Shown: one piece after another, positions 53,686-63,393 of the stretch | Layout of the letters: the number at the start of each line of letters is the position of its first letter | Numbering within the stretch: the stretch's first letter is position 1 | Assembly: GCF_000620085.1 (NCBI RefSeq) | Contig: NZ_JHVJ01000004.1 | Coordinates: 139,387 to 203,386 of the forward strand | Length of the DNA: 64,000 nt | Direction of reading: 5' to 3' | Origin: Marinobacterium jannaschii DSM 6295 | GTDB taxonomy: Bacteria; Pseudomonadota; Gammaproteobacteria; Pseudomonadales; Balneatricaceae | Notes under the pieces: model-generated | The model's input: the letters and a program-made list of their open reading frames with translations, nothing else | Told to the model about the DNA's origin: nothing | Databases searched by the model: none | Made by a program: the position numbers and the translations under genes

Positions 53686-56600
53686 GCTTGAACGAGCAGA
53701 ATTCCTACTGGGATAACCCGGCCAGCGATATGGGTGCGGCCCTGACCCTGCAGCAGCAACAGTTGGTGGAGTCCGCGCCGCTGCGTTTCTTCTGGCTGGA
53801 TCTGGCTGATAGCAATACCGAAACCAATGCGGCTGAGGCTGAAGCACGACTGCGCCAGCTGATGCAGAGCCAGCAGGCACTGGCGACCGGTTATGCGATC
53901 CCTCAGGGGTTCAGCGCTCTGCGTCAGCAGGTTCAGGCTCCACGCCTGGACTGGCGTCTGACCAGCGGTGAGATGCTGGAGCCGATCCGGGCCGAAGCGG
54001 AGCAGGTGTTCAAGGCCGAACAGCCGCACCTGCTGGCCTGGTTTTGGACCGGTGAGGCGGGCGCCAAGCGTCTACTGTTGGCCGGTTCTGCCCTCAGCCT
54101 GGATGAGGGCACTGTGGCACGGATCCGTGAGGTGTTGATCGGCCAGCGTGAAGCCGATGCCGAGCCGGAGATGCAGTACCTCGACTACGCCGGTTGGATC
54201 AGTGAGCTGCAGCAGGATGAGGATGCCGACGAAGCGGTGGCGTTCTGGCAGGGCCAGCAGTTGGCGGATCTGCCAGCGATTGAATTGAACGAACGTCAGG
54301 GTGCGGCCAGTGGTGAGACTTCACTGATTCGCCTGCCTCTGGCGCGTGGGTTGCAGGACCAGCTGGTTGCCCGGGCCGAAGCGATGGAGGCCGAGCCTCA
54401 GTTGCTGGCGCTGGTGGTATGGGCGGCGCTGCTGCAGCGTCTCAGTGGTCGCGAGCAGTTCCAGCTCAGCCGCTACCACGATTGCCGTGATGATTACGAA
54501 GAACTCGACGATGCGATGGGCCTGATGCAGCAGCCGCTGCCGGTGCCTTTCTATGATTTCAACGGCCTAGATCTGCAGCGTGCTGTCAGCGGTCTGGCAC
54601 CGTTGCTGGAAGAGCAGCTGGAGTATCAGGAGTATGTCGGCCAGGTGGCGCAGCAGAGTGCTGCCGCACGACAGGTCAGCTTCCACTGGCACTCACAAAA
54701 TGCCCTGGATGATATCCGCGGTGAAGGCCTGCCCGCTGCGGGTCAGTTGAGCCTGCAGCTGATCGCCACTGATGAGGGCGAGGGTGAACTGCTGCTGGCC
54801 TATGACAATGGTCGCTATGGCGAAGCGGCGATGCAGCGCCTGCTGGCCCGCCTGCCACTGTTGATGCAACAGGCACTGGCCCAGCCAGACAGGGCACTGA
54901 CCCAGTTGTGCTGCCTGCTGGATGATGAAGCGCCTGAGATGGCTGCTGCCCAGGATAGCCAAGACTGCGCCGATCTGGTCAGTCTGGTCCGTCAGCAAGC
55001 CGTGGCAAAGCCAAATAGCCCGGCGCTGCGTGATGGCGATAAGCTCTATAGCTATGCCGAGCTGGACCAGCTCAGTGATCGTATCGCCGCTAACCTGCAA
55101 CAGGCGGGGGCGGCCCCGGAAACAGTAGTAGCGCTCTGTCTACCACGCAGTGCCGAGCTGCTGCTGGCGATGTTGGCAGTGCTGAAAACCGGCGCAGCTT
55201 ACCTGCCGCTGGATCCTGAACAGCCACTGGCCCGTATCAACGCCATTCTGGCCGATGCCGCTCCTGTGGTGCTGGTGGCTGAAGATGGCGATTTCCAGAG
55301 CGCGGGTGAGTTACTGGGCTGGCCGCAGTTGATGCAGGCCGAAACACAACTGGCGGCGGTTGAGGCTAAGCCGCAGGTGCTGGCTTATCTGCTCTATACC
55401 TCCGGCTCCACCGGCACCCCTAAAGGGGTACAGGTGACTCAGAGCAACCTGATGCACTACAGCCAGGCCGCGATCGAGGCACTGCAACTGCCAGAAGGCG
55501 GCCACTACGGTCTGGTCTCCTCCTTGATGGCAGACCTGGGTAACACCATGCTGTTCCCGGCCTGGTTGCAGGGTGGCTGCCTGCACCTGATCGGTCGCGA
55601 GCAGAGCACCGATGGCGTGGCGCTGGCGGCTTATCTGAAGCAGCAGCCGCTGGACTGCCTGAAGATAGTACCTTCCCACCTGGTAGCGTTGACCAGCGGA
55701 GCCGAGGACGCTGAACTGCTGCCAACTCAGGCTCTGGTGCTGGGCGGTGAGCGCATCAGCGACAGCCTGCTGGCACAGCTGGCGCAGTGGCAACAGGCAG
55801 GCGAGCTTAGCGCCCGCATCTACAACCACTACGGCCCGACCGAAACCACCGTGGGCGTGCTGTGGCAGCAGCTGGATCTGAATGCGGGCAGCAGCGCCCT
55901 GGGTGAGGTGCTGGGTAGCAACCGCATCTACCTGCTTGATACAGATCTGAATCCCGCCGTTAGTGGTCAGGTTGCCGAGCTCTATATTGCCGGTCCTAAC
56001 CTGAGTCGTGGTTATCTGGGCGCCAGTGACCGCACCGCCGAACGCTACCTGCCGGATCCGTTTATCGCCGGTGAGCGTTGCTACCGCAGTGGCGATCTGG
56101 CCTTGCGCCGCGCCGATGGTGCTATCGAGATCGTTGGTCGTGCCGACCAGCAGGTGAAAATCCGTGGCTTCCGTCTGGAACTGGAAGAGATCGAAGCACT
56201 GCTGGGCAGCCACGCCACAGTCCAGCATACCGCCGTGCTGCTACAGGGCAGCGGCGAACAGGCTCGTCTGATCGCCTTTGCGGTACCGGCTGCCGGTGGT
56301 CGCATCGATGACAGGCTGCTGCGCCAGTGGCTGGCAGATCAGCTGCCGGATTATATGGTGCCAGCCCAGCTGATCGCTGCGACCAGTCTGCCGCTGAATG
56401 CCAACGGCAAGGTCGATGCCAAGGCATTGTTGGCCCTGGCTGAGCAGCAGGCGCAACGGGAATATCTGCCGCCGCGCAATACGCTGGAACAGCAGATCTG
56501 CGAGCTGTGGCAGGAGATCCTGCAGCTGCCGCAGGTCAGCATCGCCGACAGCTTCTTTGAGCTGGGCGGTCACTCCCTGGCGGCGATCAAAGTCGTGGCG

Positions 56601-57518
56601 CGCCTGCGTCAGATGCTGGCGCGTGAGCTACCGACGGACCTGCTGTTCCGCAAGCAAAGCGTGATGGAGCTGGCGGAGTTCCTGAACAGCGATGAAGAGG
56701 TCTCCCGCCTGGTGCCGATCAGTCAGATCGACGGTGCGCCGACCCTGGTACTGATGCACAGTGTTAACGGCGATCTCAACGCTTATGGGCCTTTGCAGCA
56801 GGCGCTGCAGGAGAAGGTGAGCCTCTACGGACTGATGCCGGACAGCGGGTTGCTGGAAGGTGCCACGGCTGAACAGTTTGATCAGTTACTGGAGGGTTAT
56901 GCTGAGTTGCTGGCACCGCTGAAAGCGCAGCCACTGATCCTGGTCGGTTGGAGCCTGGCATCCCGTATCCTGCTGCAGCTATCGCCGCGCCTGCTTGAGA
57001 AAGGCTTTAATGTTCAATCAGTTGCCATTATCGACTATGATCCGCAGCGCACACTGGAGAGTGATGGCGATGATCCGGCACAGCTGCGCAGTGATCTCGC
57101 GCACTACCTTGGTAGCCGCAACCTGAGCCTGAGTGACAGCCAGTGGCAGCAGCTGCAGCCACTGTTTGCCGGTGACTACCGTCAGGGTGCCGAAGCGCTG
57201 CTGGCAAGCCCGGTGTTGCAGGCGGTGCTGGGGGATCAGCTACCACAGGAGGCGATTGCCGCCCGTGTAGCGCAGCGACGTACCCTGAAACAGGTGTTCT
57301 ACAGCCAGCCACTACCACAGCTCAATCTGCCGTTGTGGCTATGGCTGAGCGAGGAAAACAGCGCTGATCTCGATAGCTGGCAGGCCTACAGCCAACAGCC
57401 GGTGCAGGGCTGGCGACTGAATGCCGATCACTTCTCTATCCTGGCTTCCGGGCAACTGGAACAGCAGCTGATGCAGCTGATCAACGCTGGCGACAGCGAG
57501 ACAAAGGGAACTGCCTGA
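53682..57518 (+). CDS. NRPS 4: degenerate C - A(Asp) - T - TE
   Basis: A 1278-residue terminal NRPS starting in the ATGA overlap with NRPS 3. Residues about 24-413 keep the length and flanks of a condensation domain but the HHxxxDG site is replaced by GSALSLDEG (about 135), so it should be catalytically dead. Adenylation 434-917 has code D-L-T-K-V-G-H-V-G (Asp); carrier near Ser964 (GGHSL); thioesterase 1012-1273 with GWSLA (Ser1091) and a C-terminal NADHFS His. The dead C domain is a good candidate for the noncanonical 'interface' domain that docks a fused beta-hydroxylase. The TE releases the peptide, as acid or macrocycle. Confidence 0.9.
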   Translation: MSLNEQNSYWDNPASDMGAALTLQQQQLVESAPLRFFWLDLADSNTETNAAEAEARLRQLMQSQQALATGYAIPQGFSALRQQVQAPRLDWRLTSGEMLEPIRAEAEQVFKAEQPHLLAWFWTGEAGAKRLLLAGSALSLDEGTVARIREVLIGQREADAEPEMQYLDYAGWISELQQDEDADEAVAFWQGQQLADLPAIELNERQGAASGETSLIRLPLARGLQDQLVARAEAMEAEPQLLALVVWAALLQRLSGREQFQLSRYHDCRDDYEELDDAMGLMQQPLPVPFYDFNGLDLQRAVSGLAPLLEEQLEYQEYVGQVAQQSAAARQVSFHWHSQNALDDIRGEGLPAAGQLSLQLIATDEGEGELLLAYDNGRYGEAAMQRLLARLPLLMQQALAQPDRALTQLCCLLDDEAPEMAAAQDSQDCADLVSLVRQQAVAKPNSPALRDGDKLYSYAELDQLSDRIAANLQQAGAAPETVVALCLPRSAELLLAMLAVLKTGAAYLPLDPEQPLARINAILADAAPVVLVAEDGDFQSAGELLGWPQLMQAETQLAAVEAKPQVLAYLLYTSGSTGTPKGVQVTQSNLMHYSQAAIEALQLPEGGHYGLVSSLMADLGNTMLFPAWLQGGCLHLIGREQSTDGVALAAYLKQQPLDCLKIVPSHLVALTSGAEDAELLPTQALVLGGERISDSLLAQLAQWQQAGELSARIYNHYGPTETTVGVLWQQLDLNAGSSALGEVLGSNRIYLLDTDLNPAVSGQVAELYIAGPNLSRGYLGASDRTAERYLPDPFIAGERCYRSGDLALRRADGAIEIVGRADQQVKIRGFRLELEEIEALLGSHATVQHTAVLLQGSGEQARLIAFAVPAAGGRIDDRLLRQWLADQLPDYMVPAQLIAATSLPLNANGKVDAKALLALAEQQAQREYLPPRNTLEQQICELWQEILQLPQVSIADSFFELGGHSLAAIKVVARLRQMLARELPTDLLFRKQSVMELAEFLNSDEEVSRLVPISQIDGAPTLVLMHSVNGDLNAYGPLQQALQEKVSLYGLMPDSGLLEGATAEQFDQLLEGYAELLAPLKAQPLILVGWSLASRILLQLSPRLLEKGFNVQSVAIIDYDPQRTLESDGDDPAQLRSDLAHYLGSRNLSLSDSQWQQLQPLFAGDYRQGAEALLASPVLQAVLGDQLPQEAIAARVAQRRTLKQVFYSQPLPQLNLPLWLWLSEENSADLDSWQAYSQQPVQGWRLNADHFSILASGQLEQQLMQLINAGDSETKGTA

Positions 57519-57520
57519 GT

Positions 57521-59170
57521 ATGGGTATGATTAAACAACTGCTGGCGCAGTCGCGCCGCAGCATGGTGCTGGCGATTGTCGCCAGCGCCCTCAGCGCGGT
57601 GGTTGGCGTTACCATTATCGGTGGCGTTAACCATGCGCTGGAGAACGGTATCGAATCGCTGACACTGGCATTGGGTGCCTATATCGCTATGGTGGCACTG
57701 CTGTTTGCCAGCGGCGTCTGGTCTCAGTCGCTGCTGGTGGGCCTGGGCCACCGCATGGTCTATCAGCTGCGCCTGCAGCTGGTCGGTCGTATCCTCAATA
57801 CGCCCCTGGAGCGTCAGGAACAGCTCGGCGCGCCTGCGCTCTATAACGTGCTGACCCGTGATGTCACCATGGTTGCGAATGCCACCAAACAGCTGCCGGT
57901 ATCGCTCTATAACGGACTGTTGCTGCTGGCGGGTATCGCCTACCTGGCCTGGCTGTCGCCGTTGCTGTTTGGCTGCACCCTGCTGATCGTTGCCTTGGGG
58001 GTCTGGGGCGATTTTAAGCTGGTGGGGCGGATCAAGACCATGATGGCCGAGGTGCGCCAGCTTGATGAGCAGCTGTTTGAGCAGTATGAAGCGGTGATCG
58101 AAGGGCGCAATGAACTGGGTCTGAGCCAGCCGCGCCGGGGTTTCCTGTTTGACAAGCGCTTCGAGCCCGCAGCCCGTGGTGCGATGGATAAGGCGGTGAA
58201 GGCGGACCTGCTGTGGGCGGTGAACCTGAACTGGACCACGGTGCTGGTGTTCGCCCTGATCGGCCTGGTGTTCTTCCTGGGGATGACCCTGGAATCGATC
58301 ACCCAGGAGGTGATCGTCGGCTATGTCCTGACCACGATGTTCCTGCGCACCCCGATTGCGATGATTCTGGAAGCGATTCCGGCGGTAATCCGCGGCACCG
58401 TGGCCCTGAATGCGATCGATAAGCTGGTGCTGGGCGAGGCGGAAGACAAAGCGCAGACTGTTGAGCCGCTGCAGTTCCAGTCGCTGCAGCTGGCTGAGGC
58501 ACGCTACCAGTATCCCGCTCAGGACGATGAGCCGGGCTTTGCCCTGGGGCCGGTGGACTTCCAGCTACAGCGCGGTGAGCTGATCTTCCTGATCGGCGGT
58601 AACGGCAGCGGAAAATCCACCCTGGCCAAGCTGCTGACCGGGCTCTACCTGCCCACTGGCGGCAGCGTGATGATCAACGGTGAAGCGCTTAACGCCGACA
58701 ATGCGGCGCGCTATCGCAGCTGTTTCTCTACCATCTTCCCTAACTTCTTCCTGTTCGATGATGTACTGGATAGCGAAGGGGAGGGCGGTTACAACCCGCG
58801 TATCGACCACTACCTGCAGCGCCTGGCGATCGATCACAAAGTCTCGGTGCAGGATGGTCGGCTGTCGACCACCTCCCTGTCTCAGGGCCAGCGCAAGCGT
58901 CTGGCACTGTTGCTGATGTATATGGAAGACCGCCAGGTATTGCTGCTGGATGAGTGGGCGGCGGATCAGGACCCGCTGTTCCGCGAAGTGTTCTACCGCG
59001 AGATCCTGCCTGAACTGAAGGCCGCCGGTAAGACCATTATCGCCATCAGCCATGACGACCGCTATTTCGATGCGGCAGACCGGATCTACAAACTGGAAAG
59101 CGGTACTATTCGCCCCTTCGATGTTAATCGCGAGTCACTGTTTGCCGAGCAGCAGGCAGTTTCGGCCTAA
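57521..59170 (+). CDS. PvdE/SyrD-type cyclic peptide ABC exporter
   Basis: A 549-residue fused transporter with six N-terminal membrane segments (within about 10-290) and a C-terminal ATPase: Walker A LIGGNGSGKSTLAKLL near 359, signature LSQGQRKRLALLL, Walker B QVLLLDEWAADQDP. This layout is the cyclic-peptide-exporter family that includes PvdE (moves pyoverdine precursor to the periplasm) and SyrD. It starts 2 bases after the last NRPS gene, so it is in the same operon. It should export the lipopeptide across the inner membrane. Confidence 0.92.
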   Translation: MGMIKQLLAQSRRSMVLAIVASALSAVVGVTIIGGVNHALENGIESLTLALGAYIAMVALLFASGVWSQSLLVGLGHRMVYQLRLQLVGRILNTPLERQEQLGAPALYNVLTRDVTMVANATKQLPVSLYNGLLLLAGIAYLAWLSPLLFGCTLLIVALGVWGDFKLVGRIKTMMAEVRQLDEQLFEQYEAVIEGRNELGLSQPRRGFLFDKRFEPAARGAMDKAVKADLLWAVNLNWTTVLVFALIGLVFFLGMTLESITQEVIVGYVLTTMFLRTPIAMILEAIPAVIRGTVALNAIDKLVLGEAEDKAQTVEPLQFQSLQLAEARYQYPAQDDEPGFALGPVDFQLQRGELIFLIGGNGSGKSTLAKLLTGLYLPTGGSVMINGEALNADNAARYRSCFSTIFPNFFLFDDVLDSEGEGGYNPRIDHYLQRLAIDHKVSVQDGRLSTTSLSQGQRKRLALLLMYMEDRQVLLLDEWAADQDPLFREVFYREILPELKAAGKTIIAISHDDRYFDAADRIYKLESGTIRPFDVNRESLFAEQQAVSA

Positions 59171-59183
59171 GGAATTTCTCTAA

Positions 59184-59771
59184 ATGGATGCTATTGAAGC
59201 TTTACTGAGCCGGCGCTCCTACCCGCGCCGTAACCTGATCCAGCCTGCGCCTGAGCGGGCGCAACTGGAGCAGATCCTGCAAACGGCGATGACGGTGCCG
59301 GACCACGGTAACCTCAAACCCTGGCGCTTTGTGGTGGTACAGGGCGAGGGCATTAAAGACCTCTCCCAGCTGGTGCGCCTGCGCTATGCCGACAAGGGCA
59401 TGACCGAGCAGCAGCTGGAAGCCTTCGTTGATGAAATCGCCGCCACGCCGATGATGATCTATGTCTGCAGTGCGCTGAAAACCGAACACCGTATCCCAGT
59501 ACTGGAACAGCAACTGGCCGGTGCCGCCGCCTGCGAGCATATCCTGTTAGCGGCCCATGCCCTGGGCTTTGGCGGCATCTGGCACTCGCTGGAAGCGGAC
59601 AAGGGGTTGCGCGAGATGCTGCAGATGAGCGAGGAGGACCTGATACTGGGCGTACTTTCTCTGGGGACACCAAAACGCACCGCCCCCGCCAAGCGTAAGT
59701 CTTTTGCTGACTTTACTTTAGAGTGGGATCGGCAAGGTGGCCTGCGTCCCTGGCAGGAAAAATCTGAATAG
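59184..59771 (+). CDS. nitroreductase-family FMN protein (YdjA-like)
   Basis: A 195-residue member of the small nitroreductase group: LLSRRSYPRRNLIQPAP at the N-terminus (FMN phosphate contacts), VPDHGNLKPWRFVVV, and LAAHALGFGGIWHS. It matches YdjA/YdgI-like single-domain proteins. It starts 13 bases after the exporter gene, so it may be the last gene of the siderophore operon. A reductive role, for example in iron release or precursor modification, is possible but unsupported; it may equally be an unrelated gene. Confidence 0.82.
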   Translation: MDAIEALLSRRSYPRRNLIQPAPERAQLEQILQTAMTVPDHGNLKPWRFVVVQGEGIKDLSQLVRLRYADKGMTEQQLEAFVDEIAATPMMIYVCSALKTEHRIPVLEQQLAGAAACEHILLAAHALGFGGIWHSLEADKGLREMLQMSEEDLILGVLSLGTPKRTAPAKRKSFADFTLEWDRQGGLRPWQEKSE

Positions 59772-59889
59772 CCTATATCCGGTTACGACAGCATTAGCTG
59801 TCACCGACTCCCAGGCGCGGCCAAGGGATTCCCGCGTTACTGATTCCTGCTAAGGTGCCTGATCTATTGTTTTCAGCTGAAGGTGCCCG

Positions 59890-60633
59890 ATGCAGTACTC
59901 CATACCGGGGCAGGTAAGCCCCAGCGACAGCCGGCGGGATGCCTTTCTGGCCGGTTGCCGTGACCTTTTACCCTTGGTGCCCGGTGTACTGGCCTTCGGC
60001 CTGATCGCCGGTGCCAACGGTGTCGCGCTGGGCTTCAGCCCCGAACTGATTATGGGCATGACCGCGCTGATGTATGGCGGTGCCGGTCAGCTGGCTGCTT
60101 ATCAGTTGATCCAGGACCAGGCGCCGGTACTGATCATTATGCTGACGGTGTGGATGATCAATATCCGCTTCCTGATCTACAGTGCCACCTTCGCCCCCAT
60201 TCTGATTCCGCTGAAAAAGCGTTTCCGCCTGCCGCTGACCTACTGCCTGTCCGACCAGAGCTATGGCCTCTGTGCGATGGAGGTCGGTAAAAAGGGCATT
60301 ATCTGGTACTTTGCCGGGACTGCTATCTCCATGTGGGCCTGCTGGCTTGGTTCGGTCGGGCTGGGGATACTGGTCGGCGCGAAGATCCCGCCGGAGTGGT
60401 CACTGGAATTCGCCATCCCGCTGGCCTTCCTGACCATGTTGGTCTCGGCGATCAAGGATCGCCTGCTGCTGGCCACCGCCGTCGGTACTGGCTTACTGGC
60501 GGTACTACTGGCCAAGCTGCCCTACCAGAGCGGCTTTATCGTCGCCGTGGCGGGTGGCGTCGGCCTTGGCCTGTTGCTCAGTAACCTGTTCCTGCCGAAA
60601 GCGGCACAGGCTAAGGAGGCGGATAATGACTGA
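59890..60633 (+). CDS. azlC: branched-chain amino acid exporter, large subunit (AzlC-like)
   Basis: A 247-residue membrane protein with several hydrophobic segments and the family motifs GCRDLLPLVPGVLAFGLIAG, MTALMYGGAGQLAAYQL and INIRFLIYSATFAP. AzlC pairs with AzlD to export branched-chain amino acids and analogues. The azlD start lies inside its 3' end. Start at ATG 59890 leaves a hydrophilic 25-residue leader typical of the family. Confidence 0.9.
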   Translation: MQYSIPGQVSPSDSRRDAFLAGCRDLLPLVPGVLAFGLIAGANGVALGFSPELIMGMTALMYGGAGQLAAYQLIQDQAPVLIIMLTVWMINIRFLIYSATFAPILIPLKKRFRLPLTYCLSDQSYGLCAMEVGKKGIIWYFAGTAISMWACWLGSVGLGILVGAKIPPEWSLEFAIPLAFLTMLVSAIKDRLLLATAVGTGLLAVLLAKLPYQSGFIVAVAGGVGLGLLLSNLFLPKAAQAKEADND

Positions 60634-60952
60634 ACTCCATTTCTGGTTGCTGTTCCTCGGCATCGGTACCGGCACCTTCCTGATCCGCTTCTCCTTTGTT
60701 TACCTGCAATCGCGCGGCAAGGCCAACCCGGATCGTTTTAAGAAACTGTTTATCTTCCTGCCCCCGGCGATACTGGCCGCGCTCTGTATCCCACCGATCG
60801 TGCTGGATCGTAGCGCCACCGAGCTAAGCCTGCACTGGCCGCAGATTATCGCCGCGATCATCACTGTTATCGTCGCCAAAACCCTCTCCGGTGGCCTCAA
60901 GCCGATTGCGGCGGGGCTGCTGACGCTCTATGTGCTTAATCATGTGATCTGA
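60626..60952 (+). CDS. azlD: branched-chain amino acid exporter, small subunit (AzlD-like)
   Basis: A 108-residue membrane protein with three to four hydrophobic segments and the pattern GIGTGTFLIRFSFVYL, FLPPAILAALCIPP, VAKTLSGGLKPIAAGLL. ATG 60626 follows AAGGAGG and overlaps the azlC stop by 8 bases. Partner of AzlC. Confidence 0.9.
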   Translation: MTELHFWLLFLGIGTGTFLIRFSFVYLQSRGKANPDRFKKLFIFLPPAILAALCIPPIVLDRSATELSLHWPQIIAAIITVIVAKTLSGGLKPIAAGLLTLYVLNHVI

Positions 60953-61043
60953 GCCACGAGCTACAGACTTCCTGCATTCCCACAAAAGCCTGGTTGCTTC
61001 GGCTCTTTTCTCGTTCCCACAGTCCGAGGCTGTGCAAGTACGC

Positions 61044-61085
61044 GTAGGTTGGAACTGCGGAGCGAAGCGACAAAGTCCAACATCT
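61044..61085. repeat. REP-like element
   Basis: GTAGGTTGGAACTGCGGAGC, then GAAGCGACAAAGTCCAACA. It is an inverted pair of the same family as the 127-bp repeat unit at 24,575 (GTAGGTTGG...GGAGCGnAGCGACAAA...CCAAC), but a single copy with changed inner bases. Confidence 0.6.
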
Positions 61086-61103
61086 TCCCGGTAGCCTGCC
61101 GCC

Positions 61104-61240
61104 GATGCTACAGCGCTTTGGCATCGATGCCGAACAGTGGTTAAGGGTGATGCAGCCAAGGGGTTACAGCTCAGTCGCGGCGGTTGTTTTCGGCGGCCTG
61201 GGCGGGCTGGGGTGGGTCGTATTCAGTCCACCTCTTTAGG
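61104..61240 (+). pseudogene. possible remnant of a transposase C-terminus
   Basis: An open stretch from ATG 61104 to TAG 61240 encodes MLQRFGIDAEQWLRVMQPRG followed by a hydrophobic Gly-rich tail. The first part resembles C-terminal ends of IS transposases, but no transposase body precedes it. It sits between a REP-like element and a direct repeat. Very tentative. Confidence 0.25.
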
Positions 61241-61241
61241 G

Positions 61242-61271
61242 AGTGAATTTTTATGGGTGTCTTTAATATTC
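61242..61271 (+). repeat. left direct repeat flanking the SelO-like gene
   Basis: Begins AGTGAATTTTTATGGGTG and shares 27 of 30 positions with 63364-63393. The copies bracket a single gene and lie in the same orientation. Confidence 0.7.
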
Positions 61272-61557
61272 TCGAGAATACACAGGTACAGGACTCTGGT
61301 ATCTAGATCGATACCAGAGTAAAAACGTTGGTTATTGATGTAAAATCTTACTAGTCATTATCCGGTATGGTTTGGTCACTTATCAGCCCAGGCAGCCAGC
61401 CGGGCAAAATGGATAAGGCTCAATGAGTATCAAGGCGCTGCGCTCCAAAATTTCCACAGAGCGCGGCGTTCTGGGACAAGTACAAATATCCGTACAAATA
61501 ATGTGGTCAGGTACAAAGTATCAAAATTTATCTTTACTCGCCTTGGTATAAACAACT

Positions 61558-63324
61558 ATGAAGAACCGACTGTCCCAGAAAACCTCCTCGACTGTATCGA
61601 CGCTCGATGATCTTGCGAAATTGGCAAATTATTCCTTCATGGACAGGCTCAACTGTGACCCTGACGCGACAGAAAACGGTGCCGACCATGCGCCGCGACA
61701 GGTCTTTACCGGCCATTATGTCCCCGTTACCCCTACGCCAATTAAAGACCCTGAGTATGTAGCGCACAGCAAAAACTTCTTTTCCGAGCTAGGCTTCGCC
61801 GACAGCATGGCAGAGTCCTCCGACTTCGTCCGCATGTTCTCCGGCGATATCTCTCAGGTTCCAGCGCCGATGCGCAAGGTCGGCTGGGCGACTGGTTACG
61901 CACTTTCCATCTACGGTACTGAATACACCCAGCAATGCCCGTTTAAAACCGGCAACGGATATGGAGACGGCCGTGCCGTGTCTGTGCTTGAGGCCGTTAT
62001 CAACGGTCAACGCTGGGAGATGCAGCTCAAAGGAGGTGGACGCACACCCTATTGCCGCGGCGCGGACGGTCGCGCTGTTTTGCGCTCCAGTATCCGCGAG
62101 TTCCTGGCGCAGGAGCTGATGCACGCTTTGCGTGTGCCGACAACACGGTCTTTGAGTTTGTATGTTTCAAAAACCGAAAAGGTAAAACGCCCCTGGTACT
62201 CACCGGGCTCGCGCTCGGAGAATCCCGACATGCTGATCTCTGAGGCTGTCGCGATCTCGACACGTGTCGCACCGTCGTTTATCCGCGTTGGCCAGCTCGA
62301 GCTTTTCGCTCGTCGGGCCCGTAAAAACGAACACCCGAAAGCGATGGAAGAACTTGAGAAGATAGTGCTGCACCTGATTGATCGTGAGTACGCTGACGTT
62401 ATCGATCAGCAGCTGACCACTCCGGAAAAAGTGGTGTTGTTAGCGCGCGAGTTCCGTGGCCGCCTTACGTCTCTGGTGGCGAACTGGATTCGCGTTGGCT
62501 TCTGTCAGGGTAATTTCAACAGTGATAACTGTGCAGCGGGTGGCTTTACACTTGATTATGGTCCCTTCGGATTTTGCGATGTCTATAATCCGTATTATCA
62601 GCCTTGGACGGGTGGTGGTCATCACTTCTCGTTCATGAACCAGACAAACGCAGCGCAGCGTAACTTCGACTCGTTCTGCTCGGCTTTACGACAGCTGTTG
62701 GTATCGCAGCAGGACGCTTTGCTAGCACTTGATGAGATTCAACGTGAATTTCCCGAAGTCATGTACGCGCAAATGGAAACGATGTGGGCTGCCAAACTGG
62801 GTCTTGGCACTTTAAACACCGAGTCTCAGAAGGCGCTATACAAGGAAGTACTCGGCGAGCTGGAAGCGCTCATGATGCAGACGCCTGTTGATTACACTAT
62901 TTTCTTCCGCGAGCTGTCGTCAATCCCTGACGATATTGGACCACTCAAGAAAAGCTTCTACATTAACTCGTCGCATGATAAAGACGCCGAAGAGATGGAT
63001 CAGCGCTGGGCGGAGTGGCTCGCAAAATGGAAAACGCTTCTCAATAGCACCCATGAGGCGAATGCGACTTCGCCCCGAACCAGCGAGGAAATCTCCAGCC
63101 AGATGAAACGGGTCAACCCAAAATACATTTTGCGAGAGTGGTTTGTAGTGCCAGCTTATCAGCAAGCTGCAGAGGGCAATTACGCGCTACTTCAGGAACT
63201 GCAGGACGTGATGACACAGCCATATGCAGAGCAGTCGAAGGACGTGGAAGATAAATACTATCGGTTGAAACCAGCTGAGTTCTTTGAGGTGGGTGGACTG
63301 TCCCATCTTAGTTGCTCGTCGTGA
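61558..63324 (+). CDS. SelO/YdiU-family protein AMPylase, divergent form
   Basis: A 588-residue pseudokinase-fold protein of the SelO (UPF0061) family, which transfers AMP to Ser, Thr or Tyr of target proteins. Motifs: [55 protein letters not shown] and the metal-binding [14 protein letters not shown] (about 330-345). The usual bacterial form has HGVMNTDN with GLTIDYGPYGF, whereas this copy is closer in wording to the eukaryote-like branch. The C-terminus ends Ser-Cys-Ser-Ser, where some members have selenocysteine. Codon use is less CTG/CAG-rich than the neighbours. Flanked by direct repeats, so probably acquired. Confidence 0.88.
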   Translation: MKNRLSQKTSSTVSTLDDLAKLANYSFMDRLNCDPDATENGADHAPRQVFTGHYVPVTPTPIKDPEYVAHSKNFFSELGFADSMAESSDFVRMFSGDISQVPAPMRKVGWATGYALSIYGTEYTQQCPFKTGNGYGDGRAVSVLEAVINGQRWEMQLKGGGRTPYCRGADGRAVLRSSIREFLAQELMHALRVPTTRSLSLYVSKTEKVKRPWYSPGSRSENPDMLISEAVAISTRVAPSFIRVGQLELFARRARKNEHPKAMEELEKIVLHLIDREYADVIDQQLTTPEKVVLLAREFRGRLTSLVANWIRVGFCQGNFNSDNCAAGGFTLDYGPFGFCDVYNPYYQPWTGGGHHFSFMNQTNAAQRNFDSFCSALRQLLVSQQDALLALDEIQREFPEVMYAQMETMWAAKLGLGTLNTESQKALYKEVLGELEALMMQTPVDYTIFFRELSSIPDDIGPLKKSFYINSSHDKDAEEMDQRWAEWLAKWKTLLNSTHEANATSPRTSEEISSQMKRVNPKYILREWFVVPAYQQAAEGNYALLQELQDVMTQPYAEQSKDVEDKYYRLKPAEFFEVGGLSHLSCSS

Positions 63325-63363
63325 TTCTTTGGACTTAAAAAGTACTGCCAGATACAACTTAGC

Positions 63364-63393
63364 AGTGAATTTTTATGGGTGCCCTTAATGTTC
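63364..63393 (+). repeat. right direct repeat flanking the SelO-like gene
   Basis: Second copy of the 30-bp repeat (18 identical bases, then 9 of 12). See the left copy at 61242. Confidence 0.7.

Larger units (their letters stand above)
60953..61557. other. 605-bp gap: REP-like element, possible remnant, direct repeat
   Basis: Apart from the REP-like element, the possible remnant and the left copy of the 30-bp direct repeat, the gap has an ATACCAGAGT/ACTCTGGTAT inverted repeat around 61,293-61,320 (TCTGGTATCTAGATCGATACC core) that could terminate transcription, and an A/T-rich stretch ahead of the SelO gene. Confidence 0.5.

Noticed and set aside
24935-59170. Calling the locus a pyoverdine, marinobactin or ectoine cluster
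   Set aside because: No ornithine hydroxylase, formyltransferase or chromophore genes are present for the first two, the predicted residues differ, and ectA/ectC are missing, so the aminotransferase is of the Dab-for-NRPS type.
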